64,000 nt of DNA, taken from contig CAJINV010000001.1 in assembly GCA_905178155.1 (NCBI GenBank), positions 10,782,311-10,846,310 of the forward strand, read 5' to 3'. The translations under genes and the position numbers were made by a program. The notes beneath the pieces are model-generated. The model saw only the letters and a list, made by a program, of their open reading frames with translations. It had not been told where the DNA came from and did no database searches. Shown here piece after piece: positions 11,201-22,948 of the stretch (position 1 is the first letter of the stretch; every line of letters starts with the position of its first letter). This DNA comes from Amoebophrya sp. A120 (Eukaryota > Sar > Dinophyceae > Syndiniales > Amoebophryaceae).

Positions 11201-13026
11201 CAGCACTGCCGGGGAACTCCTGCAGATGATGAACTCCTATCCTCGGGTGCAAAACGAGCAGCAGTTCGCGCAGGCGCGGCGGGAAATCGAGCCGGGGTGT
11301 ATTCTGTACTTCGAAAACGCACCCGCTAGTGGGGCCGAGGTGGAGCAGCAAACCAGCGCGATGAAACAGCCGGCGAACAAGCCGCCCGTACCACTGCGCA
11401 GCGACGAAGAAGAGGACGGCGTGGCAGTCGGGGCAGGCGAGACCTACCTCTTCTGCGAGGATTTCGTGCGACTAGCGGAAACGGACCGGATTCTCGTGTT
11501 CGAAGCCGCGAGCTCTGCTACAGAAACCACGGTCACCGCACTGGAACAGCAAATGGAGGACCGACCGTTTTCCTACGGCAGTCTGGACCTCGCCGCGCAC
11601 AGCTGGAACTTGCGGAACGCGGTGCTCGAAAGCCAAAAACTAGACGACTATCTGACGCCCTTTGTGGCGGATGTCCGCTGTCTGGCGTTGACCGAAGACG
11701 CTCTCCCGAATCCCCCACCGGAAGCTTTGCTGCCCCCGCCGGAGGTAGCGAGGGAAGAAGGGAATAATGGTTCTCCTGCGAGGGACCAGAAGGAAGGTAT
11801 TTTACTACTTAGAAGATGATCTGTCTGTATCAGATTTCGTCCTGCTAGTGTGAAAATTCGATTGTACCCTCGTAGCTTGTTGAAAAACGTATACGACATT
11901 ATCTGCAACAGTCCCGTCCGCAGCACAGCCCAGCGCGGAGCCAGCTGCACCCACTGGCACCCACGACGACGCCGCAGCGGCATCCTCGCCTGACGACATC
12001 AACGCGTCCCCGGAAGATCATTCTGGGACAGACGGGGACAAGAAGAAGAAACCCGTGGACCTCCGGTTGACCGAACGCGCGAGCTTGGCGTCCCGCTGGG
12101 TTGAGAAATACCCGACGCCGAAATCAAAGCGGACCAAGCGGATCCCGGTATTCAACTCGTTGGAGGGACACCACGAACCCGGGGAGTTGTCTCCGCTCCA
12201 TCTCGTGATCCAAGCGGGGTGCGTCGCCGGGCTGATCGCAATTCTGAATCACAAGTTCGAGTTCGCGTACCGAAGACTGTTGGTGTACCTAGCGCCGAAC
12301 TTGCTCGTTCTTGCCGCGCAGGCGGGGAGTTGGGATTGCACCAAGTTCCTGCTGGAATCCGATGTCAAGCCCGCGTGGCAGTTCGAGCGGTGTTGGCAGG
12401 CCGTGTTGAAACGGGCGCAGCGGGAAGCGACGGTGCGGAAGTTTCCCTCGGTGGCAAAGCTGCTGCAGCCCTTCGCATATCTTCCGGAAAGAAATTTGGA
12501 ATACCGCTGCTACCTGTACGGGTTTCCCCGCGGCCTGGATGAGGACCAGTTTCGGGACTGGCTCGACGACCATTTGATGGACATCAAGGGCAGCAGCTAC
12601 GCGCAGAACCACGAGTACCACTGCGGTCCGATGGCGGAGCACCTTTATAACGTGGAGGAAAAGGCGGCGTTCTGGCTCACGACGAGGGACTGGGAGACCT
12701 TCTGCAGTGTGCTGGACGTGTCCGGGGAAAATTACACCTACCGCAAGCCCTTGACGGATTTCGCCCGGGAACGGATGTCTCGCATGGTCATGCACATGGA
12801 AAAGGAGGATGCCGCGGGGGAAAGGCGGTCGAAAAACACAATCTGCGTCATGGCCTGCTACCACAGCGAGTTCGTCGCGCAGTACCTGTCAGCCGTGTAC
12901 CGGGTGCGGAAGCAGGGCGACTCGCCGAAGAAGAGCCGGGGCATGTCCCCGACCGGGAAGCAGCGGCGGTTGCGAGCGCTGGGGCCTTTTCTCGGGGGCG
13001 AGCAAGTGCGCAGCGAGGACTATTAG
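8231..13026 (+). CDS. Large multi-ankyrin-repeat protein
   Basis: Three exons, 8231-10904, 11062-11796 and 11912-13026, joined at phase-1 GT-AG introns, give 1507 residues. A second donor at 10911 would keep the same phase. Residues 1-170 are Ser/Ala/Gly-rich and disordered. Ankyrin repeats follow from about 225 to 650: GWTILHFAADGNSEAVFHLL, KPLHVAARANAKEVAQLLLS, GRTAIHWGTIHGHVETCKLL, GWSALVWAALNRKIDLLQLL, KWTPLMWAAFNADKSAAAVL and GETVLHIAVENNKPLLVDCI. Another diverged pair lies in exon 3 (LSPLHLVIQAGCVAGLIAIL). Near residue 832 the string FEPGDILL...PGHFVEISVG faintly recalls the PGD...GH core of papain-like NlpC/LRAT folds, but no catalytic triad is evident. The exon 3 C-terminus is not recognised. 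A scaffold or interaction role is inferred only from the ankyrins. Confidence 0.8.
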
Positions 13027-13447
13027 ATGCTTGTTCGGAGCAGGAGGAATTTCCAACGCACAAAAGGAAGGCTGTCAGTTCAACCACGCATCAGATTGGT
13101 TTTCTCGGTTACCCGGTCGGTGTTCATCTCTATGATAGGAAAAATGCATCGAAGTGATCTTCACTCTGGGATCAGGGGAATAAAACACATTCCAGTATAC
13201 TCCGATCCAATAAAAGTTCCGTTGCTGCGGTTAATGAAGACATGTGAAGGTGGCAATGCCAGTGGTGTGTCAAACCTCACACTTCAGCAGACCAAAAGTA
13301 GTTCGGATCTGTGATTGCGTTTTGTTTAGATGTAAGTCGAATCTTACAACTAATCGGTTGACGCTGGCCTTGTAATTGCAAACATCAAAAATCGGAGTAG
13401 TTCTCGACTCAACCTCTTCGTCGTACATTCCCACACTGCATCAAAAA
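13027..13447. other. Intergenic spacer
   Basis: About 420 bases of AT-rich spacer before the OPRTase start. The frame at 13027-13314 lacks coding character. Nothing else was recognised. Confidence 0.5.
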
Positions 13448-14210
13448 ATGGACGGCAAGCGAAAAACTGAGTTTGTGGAATTCTGCTTGACCCAGCAGGC
13501 GCTGAAATTTGGATCGTTCACGCTGAAATCTGGCCGGCAGTCCCCGTTTTTCTTCAACGCTGGCAGCTTCAACTCCGGCACTTCGGTTGGCGAACTTGGG
13601 GAGTTTTACGCCGACGCACTCGTGTCCTCCGGCCTGGAGTTTGACCATTTGTTCGGACCGGCGTACAAGGGCATTCCACTGGTCACCGCGACCGCGATAG
13701 GTTTGAGGGGGCACAAGAAGGACATCCCCTTCACGTTCAATCGAAAAGTAGAGAAGGACCACGGCGAGGGCGGCGTCTTCGTCGGCGCGGACTTGGCAAA
13801 CAAAAAAGTCATCATCGTCGACGACGTCATCACGGCCGGCACCGCGATTCGCGAGTCCCTGACACTGCTGGAGAAGATACCCGGTTGTACCGTGGTTGGC
13901 GTTCTGGTAGCACTGGATCGCCAGGAAAAGGTTTCCCTAGAGGAGAACTTGTCCGCGATACAGAAGGTATTTTTTGATGCTTATGGTCTTTATGTTTTTT
14001 TTGCATGGAAAGGTTTTTCTTTTTGGAAATGACGCCGCAGAAGTACTTGCCATGCGCTAAGAAAGAACAACATCACAGGTCGAGCAGGAATTCAAATTCC
14101 CCGTAATCAGCATCATCCAGCTTGGGGACTTGCAGCTTTATCTCAAAGACAAAGGCGATCCACTTTTGGACGCCGTCGTGCAGTATCGTGAACAGTACGG
14201 TGTAAACTGA
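13448..14210 (+). CDS. Orotate phosphoribosyltransferase
   Basis: Two exons, 13448-13966 and 14079-14210, with a phase-0 GT-AG intron, give 216 residues, the normal length of the stand-alone enzyme. It converts orotate and PRPP to OMP in de novo pyrimidine synthesis. The N-terminus shows [19 protein letters not shown], the classic OPRTase opening. [10 protein letters not shown] follows, then the NRK..KDHGEGG loop carrying the catalytic Lys/His. The PRPP-binding motif [18 protein letters not shown] is at about residues 120-137. The short second exon supplies the C-terminal [10 protein letters not shown]...YREQYGV helix. The ATG at 13448 is the first Met that places the motifs at their usual distances. 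It is a single-function protein, with no OMP decarboxylase fused. Confidence 0.95.
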
Positions 14211-14897
14211 AACTAACTGTGCGACAACTCCGCAACCTGTCATGTATGTAAGTTTCCATCTCAACTTTCTGATTTGTACTCGCCTTGATGCCATAAAGGG
14301 CTTCGCAGCGGTGTGTTCTGTAGCGAAAACAAGATTTGTTTTTCATCGCATTTTCCGGCGCTTGAAGGCGCTAATCGCTTGCTCGTTTCGATACTGCCTG
14401 CACTAATTTTAGGAGTGTGAAGTTGAGCGGGTCATCCTCTTGAGCGATTTGATAATGAGAGATTTGCTTTGAAGAGGGCACTACATCGGTCGTGTAGATA
14501 CTCAGTTGAAGCCGAGCAGAATTGTTTGTAGCATCGGACTGAAGCTAACTCTTTTCGCACCTGTCGCCAGGACCTTTTTCATCTTCTGCTACCCATATTG
14601 AGTATTGTGAGCTTGATTCTTTCTACCCGTATTCCCGTGTCTACCCATTAATTTTTTCACACAGTGCTGAACAAGCATCTTCACTAGTTCTTTTCCTGTC
14701 CGTGTTTTTGTTGACAAGTTTGAATTTTCTTAAGCTAAAGCAATCTTATTTTCCAGCACCCACAATCACCCACCATGCGTCTCTTACCTCGATTAGCAAT
14801 GTGCATGCACCGCTTAGTCCAGCGGTTGAATTTGGACGTGACGGCAGCGGGAAGAAGACCCCGCGCCTGAGGGAAAATCCCGTGTGCAGCTTTCACG
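14211..14897. other. Intergenic spacer
   Basis: About 690 bases of AT-rich sequence between the OPRTase stop and the signal-peptide gene. The frame 14702-15019 overlaps the next gene out of frame and looks spurious. Confidence 0.5.
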
Positions 14898-17800
14898 ATG
14901 CTGACGAGACTATCCATCGGGGTCGCGGGAATGCGCTTGTTTCCACTCCTCCTTTATCTTCTGACGTGCGCCCTGCCGTTTCTACCAAGAGCAGATGCCG
15001 GATTTCGGAAGCACGGTGACGGGCGCTGCACGTTCGAGCAGGAAGAAGTGACCGGGATCAAAGCCAACCTGAACGGCTTCGATTTCCATGTGGGCTTCAA
15101 GCTGTGCCGCGACTACTGTGCGGGCGCGGGCACTTCCTGTTGGGGCATCACCTGGTCGCACTGCCGCCGAACTTGCACGCTGCACGGTATGCCTGCGAAT
15201 CTCTTCGCGGCGCAGCCGCTAGTTGGGGAATCCAGTCTGGATGAGTGTTCCATCGAGCCACTGACCCCCAGCCCGGCGCTCTTCAAAGCGGTAGGAGGGG
15301 TGAGTATTGGGACCGAACCGCCAACCGTGATGAACTCCGACGGGTTTTGCGACGCAGTGTGCCTCGTGCACACCATGGAATGCAGTGTGAAGGACAACAA
15401 CCACAACATCTTTGTGTCCGTCGGCAGTGCGGCGGGCGCGCAGCAGCTGAAGCTCATTGTGCCCGACGTACCCGCACTGCAGCCGGGCCGATACACGCAG
15501 GGTTACTGTCCAGCAGGGTACAACTTGATACCTGCAATTTTTGTTTTATTTCTTTCCTGTTGCCCTTATTCTATACCTACAGGTTTCATCTTCTCTGCTG
15601 TGTGTTTGTCTTTGACGTCATGCAGCTGGCTTGTTTGTTCGAGAACCCTCTAGAGAAGTGGTAGAGAAACTACAGAAAGTACTACATTCCAAACAGGTTC
15701 CAAGGGACTGTGGACCTGCTCTGCCAACTTGGCGAAGTGACCTTCCCACCTGGTGTCACGCAGCAAATGAAGTGCAACCGCGACTGCGCGAAGGGGACCA
15801 TCCAGGCGCTGGAGTCCAAGCAGGTGGTCGTCGTTCCGGCCATGGCGCATGGGTCGTTCCAGGACATCCCCTGCCCGGACGGGTACGGGGGCCCGCTGCG
15901 TTTGCGTTGCTTCAACGGGCAATACATGTACACCGACCAGAAATGCGGCCACGACTGCCCGGCCGGAAACATTTTGGACAACGGCGCGCTGCTCGGGTAC
16001 AACCCCATGCCCCATAGATCCACGCAGACCATCGTTTGCAAGGCCCCGTACCAGGGGGTCATAAACCTGCAGTGCGACAACGCGGTGGTCACAGTGCTTT
16101 CCGGAAACTGTTTGCTCGGTTGCCCCGTCGGCACGCCGGACCCGGTCACCAACATCATCATACCGGGCAGTCCCCCTCGAACCTTGCACCCGAAGGGTTT
16201 GAAATACAGCTACATGGACGAGATGGAAAGACCCTACACGTTAGATTACCCCGTCACCGTAGTCATGGAGCACGACGAAAAGCGCGTGGCCAACTGTCCC
16301 GGGCAGTATGCGGGTCAATTCGAAATGCACTGCTACCACGGCCAGATCGCGATCATCACCATTGGCACGCCGTGCGAGGCAAACTGCAACGACCTGCGGC
16401 CGTTCATGGCGGGCCAGTTCTTGAAGGCCATTCCGAGTGTCCCGGCGTACTTATCAAAAGGAAAAATCCCCCCTCCCCATATCAAAACGAAGTTTCTGAT
16501 GCTGGATTTGCGTACACAAATCAGATTTGGCTTGCTAGAGACGACTGCAGGCGTATGTCAAGCCTCAGTCGAGAGGTTTTGACGTAGGCGCCTAGCATGA
16601 CAGACGTGTATGCTCTAATCCCAACAGCATCACAAACCGCCTGCAAAATGCGGAACGCTTTCTGGACTTGCCTTCTTGCAAGACAGACAGGATTTGAGGT
16701 CACAAATGCGCATCACAAATTTTCAGACGGATACGTTTTCGATATGGGGAGGGGGGATTTTTCCTTACGATAGTACTCGGGAGAGGTGAAAAAGTTCCCC
16801 TGCGAGGAAACGGGGACCCTGATCGACGCAAAATGCGTACAGGATTTTTGTGCTTCTATCTGTGATGTTGAATCGATCGCACAGTATGCGCATATGGCGG
16901 TTTTTTTTTCTTGTCTTCAAATAGAAATCTTCGAGAAAACGTTATTTCCGGAATTTTTATACAGGTTCGGGGCCGGTTCCAGAGTCAGCAGGTCTGTTAC
17001 CGCAACTGCTTGCCTCAAGTTGTGTACCACGGCGGCATGCCCCTAAATCTGACGAACTCATCTAAGCACGGCGAGATCGTCCGGCGCGACTGCGAGACCG
17101 GGTTTTACGGCATCATCGAGATGGCGTGCGACGATGGTTGGGCATATGTCGCAACCTTCGAATGCGGTCAAAATTGTGCAGGAGGGCAGTTTCCCTTAGG
17201 GAAGGGTGTGGTAGTGTCCTTCGGTGAGCAGTTGCACCTGTCCACCTTCCAGGCCACTTGCCCTGATGGATATGTGGGAACGGTGATGATGAGGTAAGCA
17301 TAAGCAAACACTTGTTGCAACCTGCGGCTACTCAAAGGAAGTCTAGTTAAAAATGGAAGTCTCCGAGGGCGATCATCCTGTAGTCACATCTGAAAATGAA
17401 AGACCCCGGTCTGCAAGATTTTATCGAACCCTTCGCATGCATCTTCATTGCGCTGGGTTTTTTGATTCTTGCTAAACTAATGCGTTGTTTACTACACTTC
17501 CCGGTTCCAAAATTCGGGATGGTGTTATGCTACAGCGGCACAATAAATATGATACACCTACTTCTTCACCTGCACTCGTATCGACCACAATAAAACGTGA
17601 ACGGACGGAATGTGCAAGATTTTATCGAACCCTTCGCATGCATCTTCATTGCGCTGGGTTTTTTGATTCTTGCTAAACTAATGCGTTGTTTACTACACTT
17701 CCCGGTTCTAAAATTCGGGATGGTGTTATGCTACAGCGGCACAATAAATATGGTACACTTTCTTCACCTGCACTCGCATCGACCACAATAAAACGTGCAC

Positions 17801-20800
17801 GGACGGAGTCAATGCGTCATGATCTGAGCCAGATTTATTTCACCTTTGTTTCATCTGTATCTGCCAAACCCGATTCTCAGATGCGAAGACGGCACGCCGT
17901 CGTACCAAAGTGGTATCTGCCTTCCAACGACCACCACGACCACCACTACCACTCGCGCACTCTACTGCCACAACACAACCATTTCGCTCGCGTACAACGA
18001 CACACAGTACGTGCTTGCCGCGAACAAGTCCGGCCACGTCATGGCCTACAACGTTAGCAACCTGACCTACCTCTCCACGATGCAACTGCAGTGCCCGCCC
18101 GGGTTTGGCGGTCCCGTCGAGATCATGTGCGACGCGTGGGGGGCACTGGAGGAGTCGCAGTTGAAGACGTTTAAGGATAGCATGACGTTTCCGGGCAGTT
18201 CCGAGGCGGAGTACCTGAAGTACTACGACACGCAGAACTTCGCCACGGCGTCCTCAAGGGAGTTGGAACAGCAGGAGTTTGGAACGTTTTACAACGGCGA
18301 AAGTCAGGCGGACTACATAAACTCGCCAATGGGAGCAGGACGAGGCGGAGGAGCGGCGTCTTCTACTTCCAGTCTGGAACACAGTGCTCTTGGTGTAGGA
18401 ACAACGACCACAACATCGTCAAGTGAAATAAACCAAGAAAGGAGCACGAGAGCGTATTCTGAAGCCCCCCCGGCGCCACCCGCAGCTTCACACGGGCGAC
18501 AGTTGCACCATCCTGCCCTCCCCTTCGGGCAGACACTCCCCCCCGCGGAGCAGACGCGGCACGATATGGGTGGCGGCACGGAGACCTACCGCGGCTACAG
18601 CATCAACGTCGAGCAGGACTACAATTCGTTGCGGGGGCGGCCCTATTGGCGGGTCGCGACGTACTTGAATGCAACGACGTCTTTGTTTCCCCCCTACCAG
18701 TTCGACCACGCGCGGCGGTACGGTGACCAGTACTACGATGCATTTGACGAGAACAAAACGGACTACGGTCCGGGGCGGCCGTCGCTGCATCAGTACAACC
18801 TGGACGCTGCGCTCTACCCCTACAAGCAACTCCCGCGTATCGTCTTCGTCTCGCGCGTCACCTCCTGTGGGCAGAGCTGCTACGGGCCGCTGGTGTTCGA
18901 GCACTTCGACACGCGGTACGAAACGGGCAGCCACACGTACGAGGTAAACAAGAATCTCTTGCACGGCGAGGAGCACCACATCACCTGCCCGGGAGCGGGG
19001 AACCTGGTGCGGTTTGTGTGCTGGGACGGCATTTTTGTGAAGATGGACCAGACGGAAATCTGCGGCGTGAAGTGCGTGGTGAACGACCTGGCCGACGTGT
19101 GGCGCCGGTCCGGCCTCACGCAGCGGTTGGACTACAACACCACGCTGTCGATCATGTTCACCTTCGCCACGACGACGACGACTACTCCCCCACCCACCAC
19201 CGAGCCCCCGCCGCTGCTTCTCGGCATGACGCGACCGCCGATGATCACATCGGACATTGCGACCACGACGCCGGACCCGCTCTTTGTCACGGACCACTTC
19301 GACTTCTTTTCCGCGCAGAATTTCACGGGGTTCCAGCTGGAGCACATGGAGACGAAGCTGATGAGCTGCTGGAACAACCACAGCAACACGGACTTGTTTT
19401 CCAGCAACCCGTTGCTGCTCTGCTACAACGGAAATGTCACGTTCGGCTCGAAGGATTTTTCCTACGACGGGAAGCCACCGACGCAGGAGGATCGGGTCGC
19501 GGCCCTGCAGGACTCCGTCGCGTGCGGGCGGAACTGTCCCGCCGAGGGGTTTTTGTTCAAGATCGGGAGGGCCGATCCGAACTACGTGGGGTTTGCGCGA
19601 AACCCCTTCACGGAGAAGTACGGGCATCTGGACGAGGTGGGGGACGACCCGTTCACGTTGTTCCTGGAGTTCTTCTGGGGCAACCAGCCGACGGCCCGGA
19701 CTGAGTTTGAGGAGCACGAGTGGGACGTGGACGTCGACCCGCTGCTCGGGACGGATGGACTGCCGATTTACGACAACGGGGGCTACACGACGCCGGAAAT
19801 CAACATCGACCCGCGGACCGGTTTGGCGATCGGCCACCCGCAGTTCTCGTTGGAGTTTGGCCACTTCCGCCCGGTCCGCACGCCCGGGTTCACGTGGCGC
19901 GACGAGCTGCAGCGGGAGCCGACGTTCTCGTTGATGCGCAACGGGGAGCAGCATTCGCGAAACTGCGAGGACATCCTCGGCCGGAAGTCCGCGCCGGTCC
20001 CCGGCGTGCCGAACTCCGGCGGGCACAGCCTGTTCATGGGCACAGTTAACTGGCAGTGTCAGGACGGCACCGTGAATGTGCAGGCGACCTGCAAGCGGCG
20101 GTGCGTCGCGGCGCAGTACCGCAAGGCGTTTCCGGGGGGCAACTTGCTGTTACTCCCTCGCGACGATTCCGTCTACTACGACCACGGGGAGGAAGTTTTG
20201 ACGCCGTGCACGGACACAAACAAGTTCGCCAACGGCACCGGGATTTTGCGCGTCTGCGACGACGGGGAGCTGAAGATATTGGAGGAGAACTGCGTCATCA
20301 ACTGCCGCCCCTACATCTACCAGGGGACCATCGACGTGCTGCCCCCCCGGGTCGTCGAGCACGGCACCACGGACAACGTGTTCGAGTGCCCCCCGTACCT
20401 GGCCGTGGGAACCTACCGCGTGGAGTGTTTCAACGGGATCCGCAAGGTCCCCGCGGAGGACTTCACCTGCAAGCGGCATTGCCTGCCCCTGCGTCCCGGC
20501 GAACTGATCAACGACGAGTTTCGCCACGGATTCATCTACCACGACACCTTCCACAAGGGCCAGTGCGCGGACAACAGCACCATTTCCGTCGGGTGCAGCG
20601 ACGCGCAGGTGCGGATCGTCGGCGGGGACTGCGGGTTCCCGTGTCTGGCGGGGGAGATTCTGCTGGACCCGCGCCGGCCGCTGGACCCGCCCGTGCAGTA
20701 CCCGAAGTTCTACCACATGCAGACCCTGACGGTGTCGTGCACCGGGGGCTCGGTCGGGACGGCGGAGCTGCTGTGCCAGAACTCCCAGGTCACCGCGCAA

Positions 20801-21202
20801 AACGTGAACTGCAACGCGGAATGTCCGGTGCGGTACGATCTGGACACGACGTTGTGGGTGGACACGTCGGTGCAGGACGACTTCGACCCGCGGAACTACG
20901 GAAAGTTGTCCACCGGGAAGGTGCTGCAGCCCGACACGCTCCAGCGGTACAGCTGTGCCGGCGGGGAGGCGCTCGTCAAGTGCGACACGTCGGGCGAAAC
21001 AGCCGTCGAGGGGGTGATCGATCAGCCGTGCGGAATTCCGTTGCGCCTGTGCGGTTGCTGCGCCCTCAGCTCGCAGCTGCCCACGGCGGGCGCGAGCTCG
21101 TTGCGGAGAAATTTCGAAAGTTTCTGGACCAGAAATGGCATAGTCGCTTTGTTTCTCCTACTCAGGTTTGCGTTCGCCGTCCGGGCGGACGACGCGAGAT
21201 AG
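14898..21202 (+). CDS. Giant secreted cysteine-rich repeat protein
   Basis: Five exons: 14898-15517, 15697-16451, 16778-16836, 16965-17293 and 17881-21202, giving 1694 residues. The intron between exons 2 and 3 is an introner; the other three are GT-AG. The N-terminus is a clear signal peptide (MRLFPLLLYLLTCALPFLPRADA region). The body is a chain of roughly 60-80-residue modules of the pattern C...C then CP.GY.G.V.L.C.dG....C...C, such as CPDGYGGPLRLRC, CPPGFGGPVEIMC and CPDGYVGTVMMRC. This is reminiscent of sushi/CCP or other disulphide modules, but I cannot assign a family. Thr/Pro-rich linkers (runs of TTTT near 17930 and 19180) suggest O-glycosylation. A hydrophobic segment close to the C-terminus (NGIVALFLLLRFAFAV) could be a membrane or GPI signal. 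A surface or extracellular-matrix role is inferred. Confidence 0.8.
16452..16772 (+). mobile_element. Introner, family B, 321 bp
   Basis: Starts TATCAAAAGGAAAAATC and ends with a near-complement of it; the inverted repeat continues through a CCCCCCTCCCC block. The target-site duplication is GTACT (16447-16451 and 16773-16777). Removing element plus one GTACT joins VPAY to SGEVKKFPC in frame in the secreted cysteine-rich gene. It is the same length as the copy at 40114. Confidence 0.9.
17413..17806 (+). repeat. Two-copy 201-bp tandem duplication inside an intron
   Basis: A unit starting GCAAGATTTTATCGAACCC at 17413 recurs at 17614, with only a few substitutions and a small deletion near the end of copy two. 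It lies wholly in the fourth intron (17294-17880) of the cysteine-rich gene. It creates repeated short frames that are not genes. Confidence 0.9.
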
Positions 21203-22396
21203 GCGGTGGCACTCCCGAGCCCGCAAGAGCGCCGTGCGCGCTCTGTGCGGTACTGGCCTAGCGTGCGAGAAAGATATTAGTAACCGAGCGCCGCGACACT
21301 CCCAACAACGACGACGGCTGGCGGGGCTAGAACTCCTCGGTGCACAGGAGGAGTAAGTTACGATGGACGGGGGCGCGGGATGCAGCAGTTGTACCAGGGT
21401 ACTTACCGCCTTGCTAGGTCGTGAGCAAGGCGAAGTGGGGGGCTTGCTTCTGTAAGGAGAGAGCGGAAAGGAAACTACTTTTTACCTCATCGGGATGGAG
21501 TAGTTTCTGGCTGCGAGGAGGACTTGAATCTATCAGAGCTGAACTTTGTTTGGGACGAAGATCCTTTGTTCTTGATCTCCATGCTATGTGTAAACTGCTG
21601 TGTGGAAAGGAATTTGTGAAGCAAAGCTAGTACAACTTCTAGAATGAGAAAAACAATTATAGGCGCTCGCAGGGTTCGGGTTCGCGTGCCGTCTGCGCAG
21701 CAAAAAGATCTGTTCCTTCATCTGTGTATATGGTGCTTGTCTTGTTTTGGTTCGCCATCATCCTGCTCCTGTAGCCTTCGTCGTTTTTATGATTTGGATT
21801 TAGTGCGGACGAGCTGGAGTTCTTTTGACTCCTCGTGGTATCCTCCGTCTTTCGAGCCGCCTTATGCATTGATTTGGCGCGAAGTAAAACTGAAGCTATG
21901 AAAATCAGTGCATGTAAAATGCAATTAGCATCGGTGCAGAATCGATTGAGCTCGTCGTTCCAGCCGTATTATGAAAAAAGCTCTGCCGTCGGTTCAGCAG
22001 CATTGCCAGTCGTACGAAAAGATTATCCATCGGTCCTCTAATCGTTGGAAGAAAATTTCGGATACTTACTCTCGTCGGTCTAATCGTACGAAAAAATCGT
22101 CCTTTATACCGTCCACTCATCGTTTCGTTCTTCTGAATCACGACCGCATATCAGGAGTGTTGCTTTATTCACATGAATTTTCAAGCATTTTTCTGTGACA
22201 GTTCCCCCCGATTACGATTCTCTTTTTTTTCAGATCACAAAACCATCCAGAACCACCTACCCGTACCCCCACTACGCATCAGAACATCAGGCCCAACATC
22301 TCTAACAATTTTCGTAGAACCGAGCACATCAATATTGCGAACTGTTTATGGATTTTTACCTTTTTTCGTTTATGAAATCCGAATCCCCATGATAGC
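21203..22396. other. Intergenic spacer
   Basis: About 1.2 kb. The first 150 bases are GC-rich 3' flank and the rest is AT-rich. Frames at 21644-21901 and 21971-22198 have no coding bias. No RNA gene or repeat was recognised. Confidence 0.5.
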
Positions 22397-22756
22397 ATGA
22401 ATTCCGGGGAGGTGGAAAGCCCAGGGAACCGGGCGAGTACCCACTCGGTGGTCTCTTCGGCAAGCAGCCAGGGCGGGGAGAACGCAAGAAGGAGCATTCT
22501 GAAAAGCTCCTCTTCCCCGACTGCAGGCAAACAGATCGGAACAGTGCTGCCACCAGTGGTCCCCGCTGATACGAGGCCATCACTGGGCAGACGGGACTCC
22601 AGAGGGATTCCCATCACGGAGAAGAAAAACCACGCTATCGGCTTTCACGAGTCCGCTACGGGGGAAGTGGTGGCAGACGTAATCGAGGTAGAGGAGTTCA
22701 AGACAACCAACACGACCGTGTCAGGCGGTTGCTGTGGCCTCTTTGCACGCGGTTGA
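22397..22756 (+). CDS. Small hypothetical Ser-rich protein
   Basis: Single exon, 119 residues, ATG at 22397, TGA at 22754. The base composition is clearly coding compared with the AT-rich flanks. The first 70 residues are Ser/Pro/Arg-rich with phosphorylation-like sites (ARRSILKSSSS, GRRDSRGIPI). The second half, NHAIGFHESATGEVVADVIE then VEEFKTTNTT, looks like a short beta-rich conserved patch. The tail GGCCGLFARG has adjacent cysteines that could be lipid-modified. No family is recognised. It lies 192 bases upstream of the coiled-coil gene in the same orientation. Confidence 0.6.
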   Translation: MNSGEVESPGNRASTHSVVSSASSQGGENARRSILKSSSSPTAGKQIGTVLPPVVPADTRPSLGRRDSRGIPITEKKNHAIGFHESATGEVVADVIEVEEFKTTNTTVSGGCCGLFARG

Positions 22757-22948
22757 CAATTGTAAACTACATATAGATAGATACATAGTTTTTTTGATAT
22801 AGAAGTACTTCGCATAGTGCTGCGCTTTGTCTCTAGTCCTAATACACATAGTGCATTCATTCTTCATCTCCGATTTTGAAAATTTTATTTTGGGAAAAAA
22901 CCTCTATAACTCTAGTAGTCGTGTCACGTAAGAAGCAAAACTATAACT

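Noticed and set aside
18488-20026. 512-codon minus-strand open frame
   Set aside because: Mirror of strong GC bias in the cysteine-rich gene; no domain, and the sense strand has regular cysteine spacing.
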